From Rhizodiscina lignyota (Eukaryota > Ascomycota > Dothideomycetes > Aulographales > Rhizodiscinaceae), in assembly GCA_010015805.1 (NCBI GenBank), contig ML978121.1:1612001-1676000 (forward strand): 64,000 nt of DNA, read 5' to 3'. Positions within the stretch are counted from its first letter, which is position 1, and the number at the start of each line of letters is the position of its first letter. The translations under genes were made by a program, and so were the position numbers. This document shows, piece by piece, positions 24,296 through 36,118 of the stretch. A model generated the notes under the pieces. It saw only the letters and a list, made by a program, of their open reading frames with translations. It searched no databases and was not told where the DNA came from.

Positions 24296-25112
24296 GTACT
24301 ACTAGGTCGGTGCTGGTGGTGATGATGGTCGGAAGGCTTACGGAGATGTAGGGAAATAAGCGGACTGCCGTCATTACAAAGCACTGAAAAGGCAATGTCT
24401 GAGGAGTTGATTTTGAATTGTTAGCGATTGGGCGAACGGCGGACCTCTGTTCGGCATTACGAGGCAGTTGAGCATTGCGTCTGCCATTGAGCGAGACTAC
24501 GGAGTATTGCTTTCCTTTCTTTCTTTCACCTTGCTTGCTGTTTTACATTGGGTGCCCGGGAAACAGGACGGATATCCCTTCTCCCGAGGCGAGTTAAAAT
24601 AGATTTCTACAACGGGGTGGCCGCCGCCCTTGCATGTTTCATTCTTACCAAGTCAGCAAGCCGAATTGGTGTGGACTTTGTAGTCCAGTGGAGAGTCAGC
24701 ATTACGGAGTGAGACTGTAGCGTTGACACAAATGGAGTAAAGTTTCAAAATCTTTCATATTTCTAATTACAAGCGGATTAAACCAATAATCCCTTCCTCA
24801 CCAAAGTTCTAGAAATGCGGACACCCATTGCCGTTGTGTGCGGCGCAAAATGCAAACGTCATCTACCAAGGACCGTCGCAGACTAATTCTCTTCCTTCTG
24901 CATTCGCACTTCCATTAGAAATTAACGAAGCTGATAGTGTCCCCGAGTTCCCGATCGGCCGTTTGCTGAGTGTCGCGGATCGGTCTGGCCTTTCTTTGTT
25001 TGACGGGCCTCGATCCAAACGATAGGCCGTTACTCCGACAATATCTTACAACCAACTGACCAATTGGAACGCCTAGGCCGTTTGCAGTCATCAACAGTAC
25101 CCTCTCCCCAGC
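24296..25112. other. Convergent intergenic region
   Basis: Spacer between the 3' ends of the velvet and HypX-like genes. I see no reading frame or repeat worth calling. Confidence 0.5.
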
Positions 25113-27395
25113 TCAGATGGCAATGCCGTTCGCCTGAGGTGGCAAGCCCATGGAGGAGTTCCGACTCGATGTGCTCAACGGCGGACTCGACATGCCGTCC
25201 ACAGGCTGATAGTAGCATCCAAACATATGGTTCGAATTTTGATCCCCGGCCGGAAGCTCGAGTCTCGGCGTATCCACGCGCTTCAGCGAGAAGGATGGCT
25301 TCTTCTCCATCTTCTTCTGCAGCATCATGAGGAGTCTCTCTTCTGCCAGCTGTTCATAGTGCTGCACGTCGTCATAGCTGTCCCGCTCCTCCTCGTCCTG
25401 GAGGCTGCTGTCGACGCGGCGGTGAGTTGCGAAGCGCAGTGGCGTCTGGGTGGCTTTGACCTTGCGCACAAAGTTGAAGCGGCGGGAGTGGTAGCGCGTG
25501 GAGCGGGGGCTGTAGAAGTCTTTCGCCATCTCGCTGAGCTCAGCTGCGCGGGCGGTGGCGAGCACAGCGGGGGACAGCTCCTGCTTCGCTTTCCACAGGA
25601 CACGGCCTGGCTTTCCGGATTTAACGACCACGGCAACGTGGTTGCGGATGCGCTTCTCGAGGATGGCGCCTGTGCCGGGGAAGACATGGTCAACGAGGCC
25701 GATGGATCGCGCCTCAAATGGTGATATCGGTGTCATAGAGCGGAGAATCTCGGTGGCCTTGTCCTTCCCGCAGCGGCCAGAGTACGAGATCGAGTGATAT
25801 TCTGAGCCGTACAGACCGATGCCACGGTATGCGGGATTAAGGACGACATCTGAGCCAGCAATCACGAGATCACATGCGGTGGCTAAGGCACAGCCACCAG
25901 CAGCGGCGTTTCCTCGGACACCGGCAATCGTGAGGATTCCTTTCGCTGGGAACTCGTGCAAGAGGTAGTGCACGACATCGTCGATGCGGTTGATGTTTGC
26001 CCAAGATTCACTCGATGGGTCCTTGTGTGCCTCGATCACGTTCAACGCAATGCCGTTGCTAAAATACGATCCGGCCATGAGAATAACCGCTTTGATTGGG
26101 TTCTTTGCGGTTGAACATGAAAGGATGTAGTCCATCGCATCGATGAGATGAGAGCACTGATTCGTAGCCATGGCGCCATTGTAGAAGTCGAAATAGAGAT
26201 ACGCTGCTCGTTTGTTCTCGCCGTAGTCGGCGAATTCAACCCAGACTTCCTGGAATGTCGGGTACGGGGATTTCGCCCAGTCGTTTGGAAGGTCCCATTG
26301 CAACTGGCGCACCTGAGTAGCGTTCATAATGCCCAGCTCGAGGAGGCCATGTACGGCCGGTACCTTGGGCCAGAGGGCATTGTCTTGTGCTCGCTTTTGT
26401 CTTCGGACATGGGTGATCCAGATACCTCGTCCGTCACATGTCGCGATGCACACGGCCTCGTTCCTGGTAGCGACAATGGTGCCTGGTGCAGCTCCTGGAA
26501 CACTTCCTGGGTTGGGTCCGCCAACAGAGTCTTCGATGATGCCTCCGTAGATGTAGAGGCTCTGTCCGAAAACTTTGCTCAGTGCTCCTGGCTGAGAGTC
26601 ACCACACCGAATACGACGCGAGATTTGTTGAGCATTGTGGCGGAATGGATCAAAGTCGCGTTGCGCTGCCTTTAAGAGCGGTCGGTGGAATAACCGTCCA
26701 CCCTTGAAAGGCATCTTGTTCTCAACTGAGAGGATCTTGTAGTCCGGGTGTGCTCTCAAGTTCGGGGAAATCCTGCTCCTGGACGATCGCGACAATGAAC
26801 GGACGTCCAGATCCATTTCTGTTGCAGTGTAGTCGGGAGACGGCGGTGGGTCGCGATGGGCCGCCTTCTGGATTCTGGCAACTGCCGTCAGACATGCTGA
26901 TATGGCTGCGCGAGAGACGAATCCACGGTAGAGTTCCGACTTGGTCAAACCAGGTTGGTCGATATTGATGGGAAACTGCTCGAAAGCCCAGACGGGACCA
27001 GCATCGAATTCTTCAATCGCCTGCAAAACGGTAACACCCCAGTGAGTCCGGCCGGGTCGGCATGTCTCCCCGTCCAAGCTCTTCAGTAGCTTTGATGGAT
27101 CTTCGACCGATCCATCGTCGCCCATGAGGACCCAGTCCAACGCGCTCGGGCCGACATCACCGGGAGGGCCAGGATGAATGATCAATGTGAGATAGGTGGT
27201 GTAGAGCTCTCTCGGAACGCGAGTAGTGAGGAAAGGGCAGATAATGAGATCTGGACGCGACAGTTCCGCAGCAGTAATCATCAACTCGTCCGACAGGGCA
27301 TACTCGACGGTAACATCGTGTGACGTAGACAGGGCAAGGTATAGACGCTGCGAAAGGGAATTATGAGCGGTGCATAGGAAGAGGATCTTCATCAT
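25113..27395 (-). CDS. HypX/HoxX-like protein: formyltransferase domain plus crotonase domain
   Basis: A single exon of about 760 aa. The N-terminus MMKILFLCTAHNSLSQRL and the motif HPGPPGDVGPSALDW (about residues 74-88) are those of the HypX formyltransferase domain. THWGVTVLQAIEEFDAGPVWA completes it. A linker with a second OB-like part follows. Then comes an enoyl-CoA hydratase/isomerase-type domain (about 400-610) with SNGIALNVIEAHKDP, ESWANINRIDD, GVRGNAAAGG and LNPAYRGIGLYGSEY, all hallmark HypX segments. A fungal-type disordered tail of about 120 residues ends the protein. In bacteria HypX transfers formyl from N10-formyl-tetrahydrofolate to CoA and releases CO for [NiFe]-hydrogenase assembly. 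Fungi have no such hydrogenase, so the role here is open. The ATG at 27395 was chosen because the family starts there. Confidence 0.9.
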   Translation of the reverse strand: MMKILFLCTAHNSLSQRLYLALSTSHDVTVEYALSDELMITAAELSRPDLIICPFLTTRVPRELYTTYLTLIIHPGPPGDVGPSALDWVLMGDDGSVEDPSKLLKSLDGETCRPGRTHWGVTVLQAIEEFDAGPVWAFEQFPINIDQPGLTKSELYRGFVSRAAISACLTAVARIQKAAHRDPPPSPDYTATEMDLDVRSLSRSSRSRISPNLRAHPDYKILSVENKMPFKGGRLFHRPLLKAAQRDFDPFRHNAQQISRRIRCGDSQPGALSKVFGQSLYIYGGIIEDSVGGPNPGSVPGAAPGTIVATRNEAVCIATCDGRGIWITHVRRQKRAQDNALWPKVPAVHGLLELGIMNATQVRQLQWDLPNDWAKSPYPTFQEVWVEFADYGENKRAAYLYFDFYNGAMATNQCSHLIDAMDYILSCSTAKNPIKAVILMAGSYFSNGIALNVIEAHKDPSSESWANINRIDDVVHYLLHEFPAKGILTIAGVRGNAAAGGCALATACDLVIAGSDVVLNPAYRGIGLYGSEYHSISYSGRCGKDKATEILRSMTPISPFEARSIGLVDHVFPGTGAILEKRIRNHVAVVVKSGKPGRVLWKAKQELSPAVLATARAAELSEMAKDFYSPRSTRYHSRRFNFVRKVKATQTPLRFATHRRVDSSLQDEEERDSYDDVQHYEQLAEERLLMMLQKKMEKKPSFSLKRVDTPRLELPAGDQNSNHMFGCYYQPVDGMSSPPLSTSSRNSSMGLPPQANGIAI

Positions 27396-30300
27396 GGACA
27401 CAGAGCACGCGCTGAGCAATGGTACGAGAAGTAAGGGCGCGAGTCAGAGAACTGACAGGAGGATTTGCAACTTGCAAGGTCGGATCGCAGAAAGTTAAAT
27501 GGAGATTTAAACCCTTATGAAGCTGCGAGGGAGGCACCGCAAGCCGTGCCATCTTGACAGCTCTTGGAACGCCCCTTTTCCTCCCGCGTGTTGGACAGGC
27601 ATGGTTTTGATGAGCGAAATCATCGTCCTGATGTGTGGCTGCACTAAGCGAAGCAGCGCCAATCATGGCGGAGTGACTGGCGAATGTTGCTCTTGCGCTC
27701 TGAGTGGCGCTCCCGTCAGGTATCGGTGGACCGTCGCCAATATCTCGTTTCTTACGCGAGTGCCGTCATCTCCGCACACGAAATCACGCATGACACGGAG
27801 CCGCGCTCCTTTCGGCGACTCTGATGCGTTCTACAGATCGACTTCCGCGGGAGCGAGGGGCTTTGCGTCGAGATTGTGTTGTCGAGTCGATAGCTTTTAC
27901 GAGATGAAGCTGATTTAGCGCCCGACCCGGTCAGGCCGGACTCCCTCCGGTCGAGTGCGAGCCCCACAGGGCTGCCCCTATCCTGACTCTCGGTACCCCC
28001 ACAACAAATTCTAGCGCTCCCTTTTACGGCTCACAATGGCTCCAAGGAAGCTTGACTCCAGGCACCGCTGCTGCTCGCAGAGCTGATCGGCGTCCCGGTG
28101 GAGAGAATGCTTTTACTGCCGATAGAGCACGCGTCTGCCGTCCGCCCGCCACAGCGTTCGAAACCCCAGCTATGGCGTCTGCCCTCGTGGTTGGGCGTCA
28201 TTTCGTGGCTCAAGTCTGCTCAAGTCTTGGGGAAAAGTCGTACGAGATTTTGATGTTTGGGCTGAAATGGTGGGCTTTGGCAGAAATGCGATATCTGAGG
28301 GCGCACTTAGGTCGTGCTGAACAAATAATGAAGGATTCCTCACAGCAGCTACCGACCCTCCTGTGCCACGGCTGATGACCTGATTCTCAAATCTCAATTA
28401 GCTGGACGACCGAATTCGAAAGGGCCGCCTGATGTTGGCGACGATAAAGAGAAGCTGTCGAAGCTGTGATGCGCCCGGTCTCACTTTAGCGACGCCGACG
28501 TTGACGGCAAACTCCAATGGGCCCCAAAGCAACGCCGCTCCACGCCTATCGGGACGCCTATCTGAACATCCGCAGCCCAGCAAGGTAGGACCGGATCTAA
28601 AACAGTCACCTGCGCAAGTGGCGATGATCGTGAGACCCTATATTGAAGCATTTAAGCCTGTAAATCCAAACGAGATTGAGTAGGATTCACAGGCAGAGAT
28701 CGACGGCGTTTGAGTGATGGTGTTGAGCTGCGGGATTAGAAATACGGAAACTTCTGAGCTCCCACTCGGTTGACACGCTCATTTTGAGCAAGCCAGTAGG
28801 CCGAAATGGTTGGCATCGATAACAAGAGTGCTGACACAAACTAGTATGCCTGTTATTATTTACGCTAGATACAATCATGAATCTTCGAGATGGACTGCGC
28901 ATGCTTCTTCCACGTTTGAGCTCATGACGCTGCTCCCGTATGAGTGGGATGATCTTCTCGCCAAACTTAACCAACTTAGTAGTTTGAGAGTTCTTACGTC
29001 CTCAAATGTAACGAGCCACTGCACGATGATATGCTTGCTCTACTCGTCTAGTTTTACTTGGTCATCAGTTCTGGCTCATCCGGTAAACATGAGCTGAGAT
29101 GCAGAGAGGAAAAGGCCGTTATAGCGCTCGTCATATTGCCTATTTCACGGCACTGATGCCGTGGTAACGAAAGCGGACAAGGCTCGTTCGTGCTTCAATG
29201 GTGGATCGATCTGAATGGAAGTTTGTGCGATGGAGTTCGAGGGGCTCGGAGTAAAGGACACTGTTCATTCGTGCTAGATATATTTAGATGTCTTCTTCGA
29301 TTACACAAATGGCCTTCTGGACCTCTGCAATACATTTGTCGCTGGCTCCGCTGAGCGATCTAGCTCCGATGCAAGAGCCATTGTGAAGAGACACTGCCAA
29401 CGACGCGGAAGCTCTTGAAGAGCCCCAAGTACAAATCGAAGGTTGCTGTCGATACTGGTCCCCGCTGAATTCGGATCTCCATTGATCTCAGGTTTGCTCC
29501 GTATTGGAAAGGCTCACCAAGTGTTCCTGCCGTTGTTGCAAGTGCCTCAAGCCCATCCGCGATGAGCTCGACGTCGTCGCCGAAAATGGTGTGGAGGCAC
29601 AAATGCAAAGAATGAGATGGCGAACTGATGAAGCATTCCTGGAAGGGGTAGATGTCGAAGATCCGTGTGATCGGCGACAAATATTTTGCAGGACTCCCAG
29701 AAAACATAGCGGACTCCCTGATTCAGACGTTTGCAGTTAACCGGAGCCACTTGAGCTGCAGAAGGACGCCGGGTCCGCTTGCGTCGTTTTCCAGCTCTTA
29801 AGACAAATTCATAGGACCTCCATAAAGCCAGGTAAGAGGAAATATTACATCATAAACACAAATCCTGAGTTCCGGACGCAGACGAAAGAAAAGGCTAGTG
29901 ATTTGCTGATGAAAGTTTTCGTTAATGTGTTCTATCGTGCTTTGTGGATGTTTTAAAAACAAAAAGATATTAGAATACTTCATATTTCAAGGACTGGACA
30001 TTCTTTGATGATGTGCTTAATGTGCGTCAGGCCGCGAAGATGTGCTGACGAGAGCGGCGTAATAATTACCAAAACCCGACATGGTAAGTTATAAAGAGGT
30101 AGAGAGCTTGATTATGAGATGTATCAAGGGATATTTCTGACAATGAGTTGACCTGTAGTTTTCCTTGAAAGGGAATGAAGTTGAACAAGTCAACACGTTA
30201 GCCTCACAAGCGTCACGGCTTGATGAGACGGGATGTTTGGCGCTATCTTTCTTGGTCCAGGAACTTGATGTATCAGCTAATATTTCGCACATCGTTATTG

Positions 30301-30901
30301 GATAGATGAATTTTCATAGATCTTGGTATTGTTGATATGCAAGTTGTATGGGAGAGACCCATGTTGTTGTCGTGTCCATTTTCGCGAGGGTCTGCTCCGC
30401 AGTATAGTAATATGGGAATGTTGCGAGCTTATGTTGGCGTTCTTGTGTATCTGGACTCTTCAGATTCCTCTAACAACCAGTTTGTAATCATCATGAAGAA
30501 ATAATAGGTGCAGAACTGCACGCCTGGTTCCCTGTTGTCGAGAGAACAGCTGGCATCGGGAAGCTGCGTAATGCAGGGGACAACTAGTCATGTAAGGCCA
30601 AATAGCCCGGACTATATTTAAGCATTTACTAGTCCATATTAGATCGCCCCGTTCCTAGAAAAAGGGGTAAGGTAAGTAGATAACGATAAAATTCTCATAA
30701 TTGCGTCATTGTTTGATTATCTACGCGTTCAAACCCTACTGTAATGACTTCGTACTTGTCTACTACGTCGTGGTTAGGAACACACCAGGCTTTCGAATCT
30801 TTCGACATTCTCTATACAGATACGATTACTTCACAGCATTCTCACGAGTTTGTTTTCTCTCAAATTCTTGTTATTCAAAGACGAACAGCTCGCAAGCGAC
30901 T
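27396..30901. other. Gene-poor 3.5 kb region
   Basis: No supported gene. Frames of 60-133 codons overlap in all registers without family motifs. The only segment with a protein-like look is on the minus strand near 29360-29710 (listed separately). The sequence just upstream of 27395 should contain the HypX-like promoter. The right end, up to 30901, is downstream of the PrpD gene. Confidence 0.45.
29360..29707 (-). pseudogene. Possible remnant of a fungal DUF/F-box-like protein
   Basis: This minus-strand frame of about 115 codons contains SLHLCLHTIFGDDVELIADGLEALAT and ANLRSMEIRIQ. These vaguely resemble the C-terminal part of fungal LPxELRxxIY-type proteins, such as the one at 43614 in this window (GNLRSLEIHIH). 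There is no upstream LPxELR segment and no convincing start. I regard it as a fragment at best. Confidence 0.2.
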
Positions 30902-32329
30902 TCAGCTGACCAACTTCGCCAGGCTTGAGATACCGTGCTTCTCCAAGTGCTTCACGGTATCACAAATCTGCTTAGCGCGCTCTTCGCCGTAAGCGTCCAC
31001 AGTAATCCCCATGAACTTAGTTGCCACACCCTCCCAGGTGATTGGATTCTCCGGCTCTCCTAACGGCGCCTTCAAATGTTCTCGAACCGTCGTACCGTCT
31101 TCGTACTCGACATCCAGACTCGACTCGAGCAGACTGTACGAGTCGTTGACCTTCACAGTAACTCGATCGAGAAGTTTATTGACGGCTGGGTCGCCAATGT
31201 GGTCATACACCTTCCAAACAAGCCCAGAGCCGTACAACCATGCTACAACAGTCTGAAAATAGGAACTGAACTGCGCGTCAACGATGTTGTTCGGATGTGT
31301 CTTATTCGGGACTGCAGTGCCGACAAGCGCGTAGCCCCCCTCGCCGATCCAAACCGTGAGGCTTTTCACTTCCGCGTTGCTCTTCTTCCTCATCTCATTA
31401 GCCAGCTCAATCTGGCCGTGGGTTATGCGACATGCGGGGAATGGCTTAATAGCACTCGTTACAAACATCCAATGCTCTTTGAACGGCCCGATTTTAACTT
31501 GTGGAACAGCTTTGCTATTGCCATAGGCGTTTAGAAGACCGTACTTGCCTTCAAGTGGTTCCGCAGCGCCAAGTCCTCCGGATTCTGCCATTGCAGTGCA
31601 GATGAAAGCATTGTGTGCAGAGATTCCGGGATGGAGTCGTTTGTTCCAGCTTCCATTAGCAAGATATTGCATAGATCCTGAAGCCATGGAGATTGCAAAC
31701 CCAAAGGCATTTTCAATCACTGCTGCGCTCAGCTTTCTTAAAGAACTGATCGCGGCAATGGCGCCAAACAGGCCGGCAGTACCGGTATTATGGAATCCTC
31801 TCTCGTACCCAGTAGTACTAATCGAACAGCCAATTCGGCAGGTGATTTCGTATCCGGCTGCCGCCGCTGTAAAGAACTCTTCTACCGTCGACGTGGGTTC
31901 TTTCTCGGCTTCTGCGAGAGCAGCAGAGAAGACGCTCACTCCAGGATGTAGCGTGGCCACAGCGTGTGTATCATCAAAATCAAGACTGTGGGCGAAAGCA
32001 CCGTTGAGCATCGCTGCGTAGTGCGGAGACCATGACTGTCCGTTTGCCATGACAGTAGCCTTGCCGCCTCCGTCAAGTGTCTTGATTGCGTCTAAGAATG
32101 GCCCAGTAGATTCTGCCAGTGTCGTTGCGCCAGCAGCAACTCCAATATAATCAAGAAAATATGTTCGAAGCTTCCCAATTGCGTCTGATGGGAGATCGCC
32201 GAATTTTAAACTGGCAACGAAAGATGCGCAATCTTTTGTCGAGAGCGTCGATCCCCGGTCCTCCTTAGTTCCATTCACGCCTATGCCATTCTGATGATCG
32301 TTTTGCTGAGGTACAGACGTGCCATTCAT
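30902..32329 (-). CDS. MmgE/PrpD family protein (2-methylcitrate dehydratase / cis-aconitate decarboxylase-like)
   Basis: An intact single-exon gene of 475 aa from an ATG at 32329. Family landmarks are RTYFLDYIGVAAGA, LNGAFAHSLDFDDTHAVATLHPG, AAAAGYEITCRIG, FHNTGTAGLFGA, KRLHPGISAHNA and KPFPACRITHGQIE. Members dehydrate 2-methylcitrate (PrpD), decarboxylate cis-aconitate to itaconate (CAD/ACOD1) or act on related substrates; sequence alone does not separate these. The N-terminal 25 residues are low-complexity. I see no clear mitochondrial presequence. It is divergent from the aconitase-like gene, with 755 bp between the two starts, suggesting shared control and linked steps. The ICL/PEPM lyase at 45-46 kb could supply the following cleavage. 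Confidence 0.92.
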   Translation of the reverse strand: MNGTSVPQQNDHQNGIGVNGTKEDRGSTLSTKDCASFVASLKFGDLPSDAIGKLRTYFLDYIGVAAGATTLAESTGPFLDAIKTLDGGGKATVMANGQSWSPHYAAMLNGAFAHSLDFDDTHAVATLHPGVSVFSAALAEAEKEPTSTVEEFFTAAAAGYEITCRIGCSISTTGYERGFHNTGTAGLFGAIAAISSLRKLSAAVIENAFGFAISMASGSMQYLANGSWNKRLHPGISAHNAFICTAMAESGGLGAAEPLEGKYGLLNAYGNSKAVPQVKIGPFKEHWMFVTSAIKPFPACRITHGQIELANEMRKKSNAEVKSLTVWIGEGGYALVGTAVPNKTHPNNIVDAQFSSYFQTVVAWLYGSGLVWKVYDHIGDPAVNKLLDRVTVKVNDSYSLLESSLDVEYEDGTTVREHLKAPLGEPENPITWEGVATKFMGITVDAYGEERAKQICDTVKHLEKHGISSLAKLVS

Positions 32330-33084
32330 AGCGCCGTTTGTAGTTCCTTGCGGTACGTAGATTCGCGAAGATTGTCCCCAGTTGAAGTGCCTTGATGTGA
32401 CAACTAATTACCTCCGTGCTCACTTATTACAGATTTTCGATCCTTCTCTTCACCTCAATATGCTGTAATGAATATGTCCAAGTTGAATTAAAACTTCTTG
32501 CTCTTCTCCATTGTGAAAATCAATGTCTGTCCCGCGGTCTATGAATCGGCTTGTTAGTCTCCGCAACCCTGTCGATCATGCAAAGCTCGATCTCCAGAGC
32601 CGAGTTCTCCGCATTAAACAATCAGCATTCAACAGAATGGCCTCTGGTAGGGCTTAGCTTGATCAAAAGCCAGCTATTGGGTCTAGGGGGTGCCAAAATG
32701 TGGGGTGTATGATGCGGACTGACCGCCGACCAACGACATCGGAAGCACCGATCACACGTGTCGGAGTTCCACCTTCAACCCCTTCGAGGTCGCACCGAAA
32801 GCTTCATTCACTTAGCTTGACATGGATTCTCCGTCCCATCTGACAATGGCCACACTGCGGTGTCTCCGTGAATGCGAAATGCAGTCGCGACCGGCAGTAT
32901 CAGGAGTGATGTTGTGGACCGGTCGTCGCAAATATGTACTCTGGTTATGATAGAGGACTGAACATTTTACTATTCCACCTATTCCATTTGTTCGATCACG
33001 GAGTATATCTCAAAAGAGTCCTGACGTAACATCAAGATTGCCAAAGAAGAGTCTGAAGAGACTCGTATTCTGTGGTTACTAACG
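32330..33084. promoter_or_regulatory. Bidirectional promoter of PrpD-like and aconitase-like genes
   Basis: This 755 bp region separates two divergent genes likely to act in one pathway. Seen directly: CGG-N5-CCG at 32740-32750, within an inverted repeat TCGG/CCGA, as bound by Zn2Cys6 fungal regulators; and CACGTG at 32755-32760, an E-box-type site, only 4 bp further on. Function is inferred from position and motif type only. Confidence 0.4.
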
Positions 33085-35747
33085 ATGCCTGCTTTGACTG
33101 AAGACGGCTTATCTGCAGTGAAGGAGATATCACGACTCCTCCAGGACATAAGATCGATCAGTAATATCGGTCTGGCAGACACTGGTATACTTGACGGCCT
33201 CTGAAGACAGTGCCATGCTAACAATGAGAGGTAGATCTATCATCACCGCATCCGAACTTTCTCGAAGTTCTTCGCGAGGTGTCCGACAGCCTGTTGCGAA
33301 ATGGGCACACTCGTGAAGCTGAGGCCCTCCGCGACGTTTCAGTGCATTGCACTACTTCACCAGATTTCGGCGGCCTAGGATTCACACCCTCCCACGAATT
33401 CAGCAAGGCTGATGAAGCGGAGATCACTTTTCTTGTCAGTGCTTACTTAGAAGCCTTGAATTATCAAGACCGCCACGACTCGCCAATCGAACCTCTGTAC
33501 CAACGACCTGCTGGCCGCCGAGGAATGACCTTGGCCGAGAAGATATTCGCAGCCCATGATGTGGAGAGGCGTGGGGAAGTGCAGCCGGGTGACGTGATCC
33601 GTCTTGATGTTGATTGGATTATCGCCTCAGAATTATCGTGGGGTGCCATGGAGAAGACATACGATGATCTCGGAAGACCAGGCATCTTTCGGAATGATAG
33701 AGTCTGGCTCGCCGGAGATCATGTCGTCGATCCACGAGTTAGCAAGATTCCGAGGATCAAGGCGCTGATTGAGAGGAGTGAACGGGCACGACAGGTTTTC
33801 AAGTTGACAGAGTATCAAGGAATGAATGTGAGTGTTTCGTATACTTGTTCCCTTATCGTCTCTGGCTTTGGAATGATTGTGTCTGACTCTACTGAAGTAT
33901 ACAATAATGCATTCCGAGTTCTGCAGGGAGAGAGCACAGCCAGGGATGCTTATTATTGGGTCCGATTCGCATACTTGCTCTGCAGGTTCCGTGTCTAGCC
34001 TTGCAATTGGTCTTGGTGTTGCCGATGTAACGCTACCTCTTGTTACAGGAGAAACATGGATCAAAGTGCCCGAAACGGTAGAGATACGCTTCATCAACAA
34101 GCCAAAACCAGGCCTCGGTGGGAAGGACGTAATCCTTTACGTGCTAAAACAACTCAAGAGAAACACGGTAGCGGCTGATCGTGTCGTGGAATATACCGGG
34201 TCTGGGCTGAAGTTTCTTTCTTGTGACGCGCGGTTTGCAATCTCAAATATGACTACTGTAAGCTCAATTCCTATGCTTCGAAGAGCCGACTGATGCGCTA
34301 CAGGAATTCGGAGGCGTTACTGGAATCTTTGTACCCGATGATACAACGCGCGATTTCGTTGAGAGGCGTAAGAATCCTAAATACAAGAAGTATTCTACGT
34401 ACTACCGTCCAGACGATGATGCGAGATATGCCGAGAGCTATATCATCGATCTGAATCAAGTGGAGTCTTTTGTGGCGCGCTACCCCAAACCGGACGATGT
34501 TGTCCCCGTCAGCGAAGTCGCCGGAATAGCTTTAGATGGCTGTTTCATAGGTGCATGTACGACGGCGTATGAGGACCTGGTTCTTGCGGCTCTTGTGCTG
34601 GAGGTTGGCTTGAAGAGAGGCATGAAGCCGACGAAGCATGGGAAGAGAAAGGTCGTCCCAGGGTCGAAGCCAATCCTACACGACTTGCGTGCTTGGGGTC
34701 TTGCCGACGTATATGAACAAGCTGGATTTGAGATTGGCGTTCCAGGATGCAGTTACTGCGTAGGAATGTCAGCGGACAAAGCTGGTCCAGGGGAGGTTTG
34801 GCTCAGTAGCCAGAACCGAAACTTTGAGAATAGAATGGGCCCTGGTACGCTGATTCCAGGCCCTACAGACCCTCTGTTTGGCTGCTAACAACGCGTTAGG
34901 CGCTATTGGCAGCATTGCTTCGGCCGTCACGGTAGCCGCGAGTAGTTTCGATATGACCGTTACAGACCCGAAACCTCTTCTCGATGAGATCGATATGAAT
35001 CGCCTTGGAGAGATACTGGCGATTAGGGTGCATCCCGAAACTCCATTGCGATACGTGGAACCGGGCTCGAGAGACACGGTTGCCAAACCGCCGCGTGAAC
35101 CGGCTTCGACCGACGAAGAGCTTCAAGGGACGGATAATGCTTCAGAGGCCGCTGATCCTGTGTCCCGAGTTATCAGCGGCAGAGTACAAACTTTGGGTGA
35201 CTTTATCGACACCGACGCCCTCGCACCGGCTGAAGCGCTTGTCGGCAATCTCTCCAAGGAAGAGATCGGCCAATACTGCCTCTATCACACGCACCCTGAC
35301 TTCCGCCGTCGCATCAAGGAAGACGGCCTTAATATCGTAGTCGCTGGTAAAGCTTTCGGCGTAGGTTCGTCTCGCGAAAATGCTGTTACCGCGCTGCAAG
35401 GAGCGGGAGTCAAGTGTGTGATTGCCCGCTCCTTTGCTTTTATCTACGCGCGCAATCAGCCCAACCTCGGAATGATGGGTATCGTCATGACTGATGGGAA
35501 ATTTTATGAACTGGCACACGACGGAGAAGAGATAGAGATTGATGTTGATCAGCGGGTTGTAAGAGTTGGCGGCCAGGAGTTTGGATTTAATTTAAGCGAA
35601 CTGGAGAGGCAGCTATGGGAATGTGGTGGGATGAGCCCGGCGTTTACAAGATGGGGAAAGGATTTGTTAGGAATCATGACTAGCAAAAAGGTGAATGTGC
35701 AAGGAGCTGAAGGAGCGTCCGCACATAATGAACAACTTCAATGGTAA
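33085..35747 (+). CDS. Fused aconitase-superfamily dehydratase (large + small subunit), four introns
   Basis: Five exons (33085-33184, 33229-33827, 33898-34257, 34304-34844, 34900-35747) join in frame to about 815 aa. The large-subunit part has [46 protein letters not shown] and the iron-sulfur ligands Cys438 (GACTTAYED), Cys502 and Cys505 (GCSYCVG). The small-subunit part has [12 protein letters not shown] with the catalytic serine. All key residues are present, so a hydratase/isomerase acting on a hydroxy-acid is expected. It resembles LeuCD/homoaconitase-type or 2,3-dimethylmalate-dehydratase-type proteins more than mitochondrial aconitase, and it has an extra N-terminal region of about 100 residues. 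I see no obvious mitochondrial presequence. It is divergently paired with the PrpD-like gene. The 44 bp first intron was inferred from frame. Confidence 0.9.
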
Positions 35748-36118
35748 AAGGAATGGTGTCAGGGCCGCCTTCCGGGAGAGAACAAGGCAATTCTGAAAGA
35801 TGCCCCCTCTTTTGTAGTTGCTCGGATTATTACCATCGGCTCGGTGCAATGGCGAGCTGTGGGAGAGTGTGCTACTTCGCTGTCTTCATCTTGTGTTCGC
35901 ACCGTGGATGATGTACAGAGTAGCTTCGGTAGCTGCACAACGCCATGGAGCACATGACAGTTAAATTGATGTTGGCATTGAAAGACTCTCGCCCATACCT
36001 GTGATTTGCAGGTAAAGATTTCTCCCAGATTTACTCCTTTAGCATAACGCTTTGAGTAATGACCAATTACAATGCTTTCCGAAAAGTCGTGAGATTTCGT
36101 CAATGGAAGCGCAGTCTG
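35748..36118. other. Convergent intergenic region
   Basis: Between the 3' ends of the aconitase-like and PPTase genes. I see nothing notable here. Confidence 0.5.
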
